Source: Acidobacteriota bacterium
Lineage (GTDB): Bacteria > Actinomycetota > Actinomycetes > Actinomycetales > Micrococcaceae
DNA length: 5,897 nucleotides
Reading direction: 5' to 3'
NCBI GenBank assembly: GCA_019352125.1
Contig: JABBNV010000184.1
Coordinates: 1-5,897, forward strand
Of the stretch, positions 5,788-5,897 are shown in pieces. Position 1 is the first letter of the stretch. Every line of letters begins with the position of its first letter. The notes beneath the pieces were generated by a model that made no database searches, was not told the DNA's origin, and saw only the letters and a program-made list of their open reading frames with translations. Made by a program: the position numbers and the translations under genes.

Positions 5788-5897
5788 TAAAAGCCGTAGA
5801 AATGTGATGGCAGACACGGTTACAATTGACAGTTGTGAAACCTTTCAATCTTGGTTTTCACTGACCCCGATTCTCACACGCCACCACAGGCGCAAAG
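5788..5897. other. Right-edge intergenic sequence, no convincing gene
   Basis: No reading frame here has both a plausible start and a ribosome binding site. It contains an imperfect 15-bp palindrome, ACAATTGACAGTTGT (5822-5836), followed directly by TGAAACCTTTCA (5836-5847), whose TGAAA/TTTCA arms are separated by two bases. These may be regulator sites for a gene beyond the right edge. The spacing of the second differs from the O1-O3 operators, so it is unlikely to bind the same repressor. Confidence 0.35.

Noticed and set aside
5836..5847. TGAAACCTTTCA as a fourth copy of the LacI operator
   Set aside because: The GAAA and TTTC arms are separated by two bases instead of four and the central CG is missing, so it would not fit the same repressor geometry.
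5654..5848. 64-residue minus-strand reading frame upstream of the esterase
   Set aside because: It has a TTG start with no ribosome binding site and covers the esterase promoter and operator. It is more likely non-coding.

Overview
The window looks like a piece of a high-GC Gram-positive chromosome. An Arthrobacter-like actinobacterium (Micrococcales) is my best guess, from the GC-rich codon use, the Ala/Gly-rich proteins and the style of the LacI-family regulator. No rRNA or marker gene is present, so this placement is an inference. It holds a compact sugar-catabolic locus of three complete genes and shows no mobile element, CRISPR array or RNA gene.

Layout: positions 1-213 are the regulatory region of a LacI-family repressor, with a perfect 16-bp operator palindrome at 74-89 and possibly a divergent promoter for a gene beyond the left edge. 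The repressor gene runs 214-1260 (+). A 121-bp gap carries a promoter and a second operator (1351-1364) for a large multidomain alpha-L-rhamnosidase-type glycoside hydrolase of family GH78 (1382-4618, +, TTG start). That gene converges on a CE7 acetyl esterase (4655-5632, -) across only 36 bp, where a long hairpin probably serves as a shared terminator. The right end (5633-5897) holds the esterase promoter with a third operator (5666-5679) and further inverted repeats, but no convincing gene.

How it works together: the three operators share the core GAAAGCG(C/T)TTTC and sit in front of all three genes, so the regulator is very likely autoregulated and controls both enzymes as one local regulon. 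At both enzyme promoters the operator starts 5-6 nt after the predicted -10 box, where a bound repressor would block initiation. Neither enzyme has a visible signal peptide. The inferred pathway is therefore cytoplasmic: an imported, O-acetylated, rhamnose-containing oligosaccharide or glycoside is deacetylated by the esterase and trimmed by the glycosidase, and the resulting sugar or glycoside relieves repression. No transporter lies in the window. The most unusual features are a roughly 190-residue beta-rich, concanavalin-like insertion in the N-terminal half of the GH78 protein, the variant catalytic motif in that enzyme, and the tight operator-promoter architecture.
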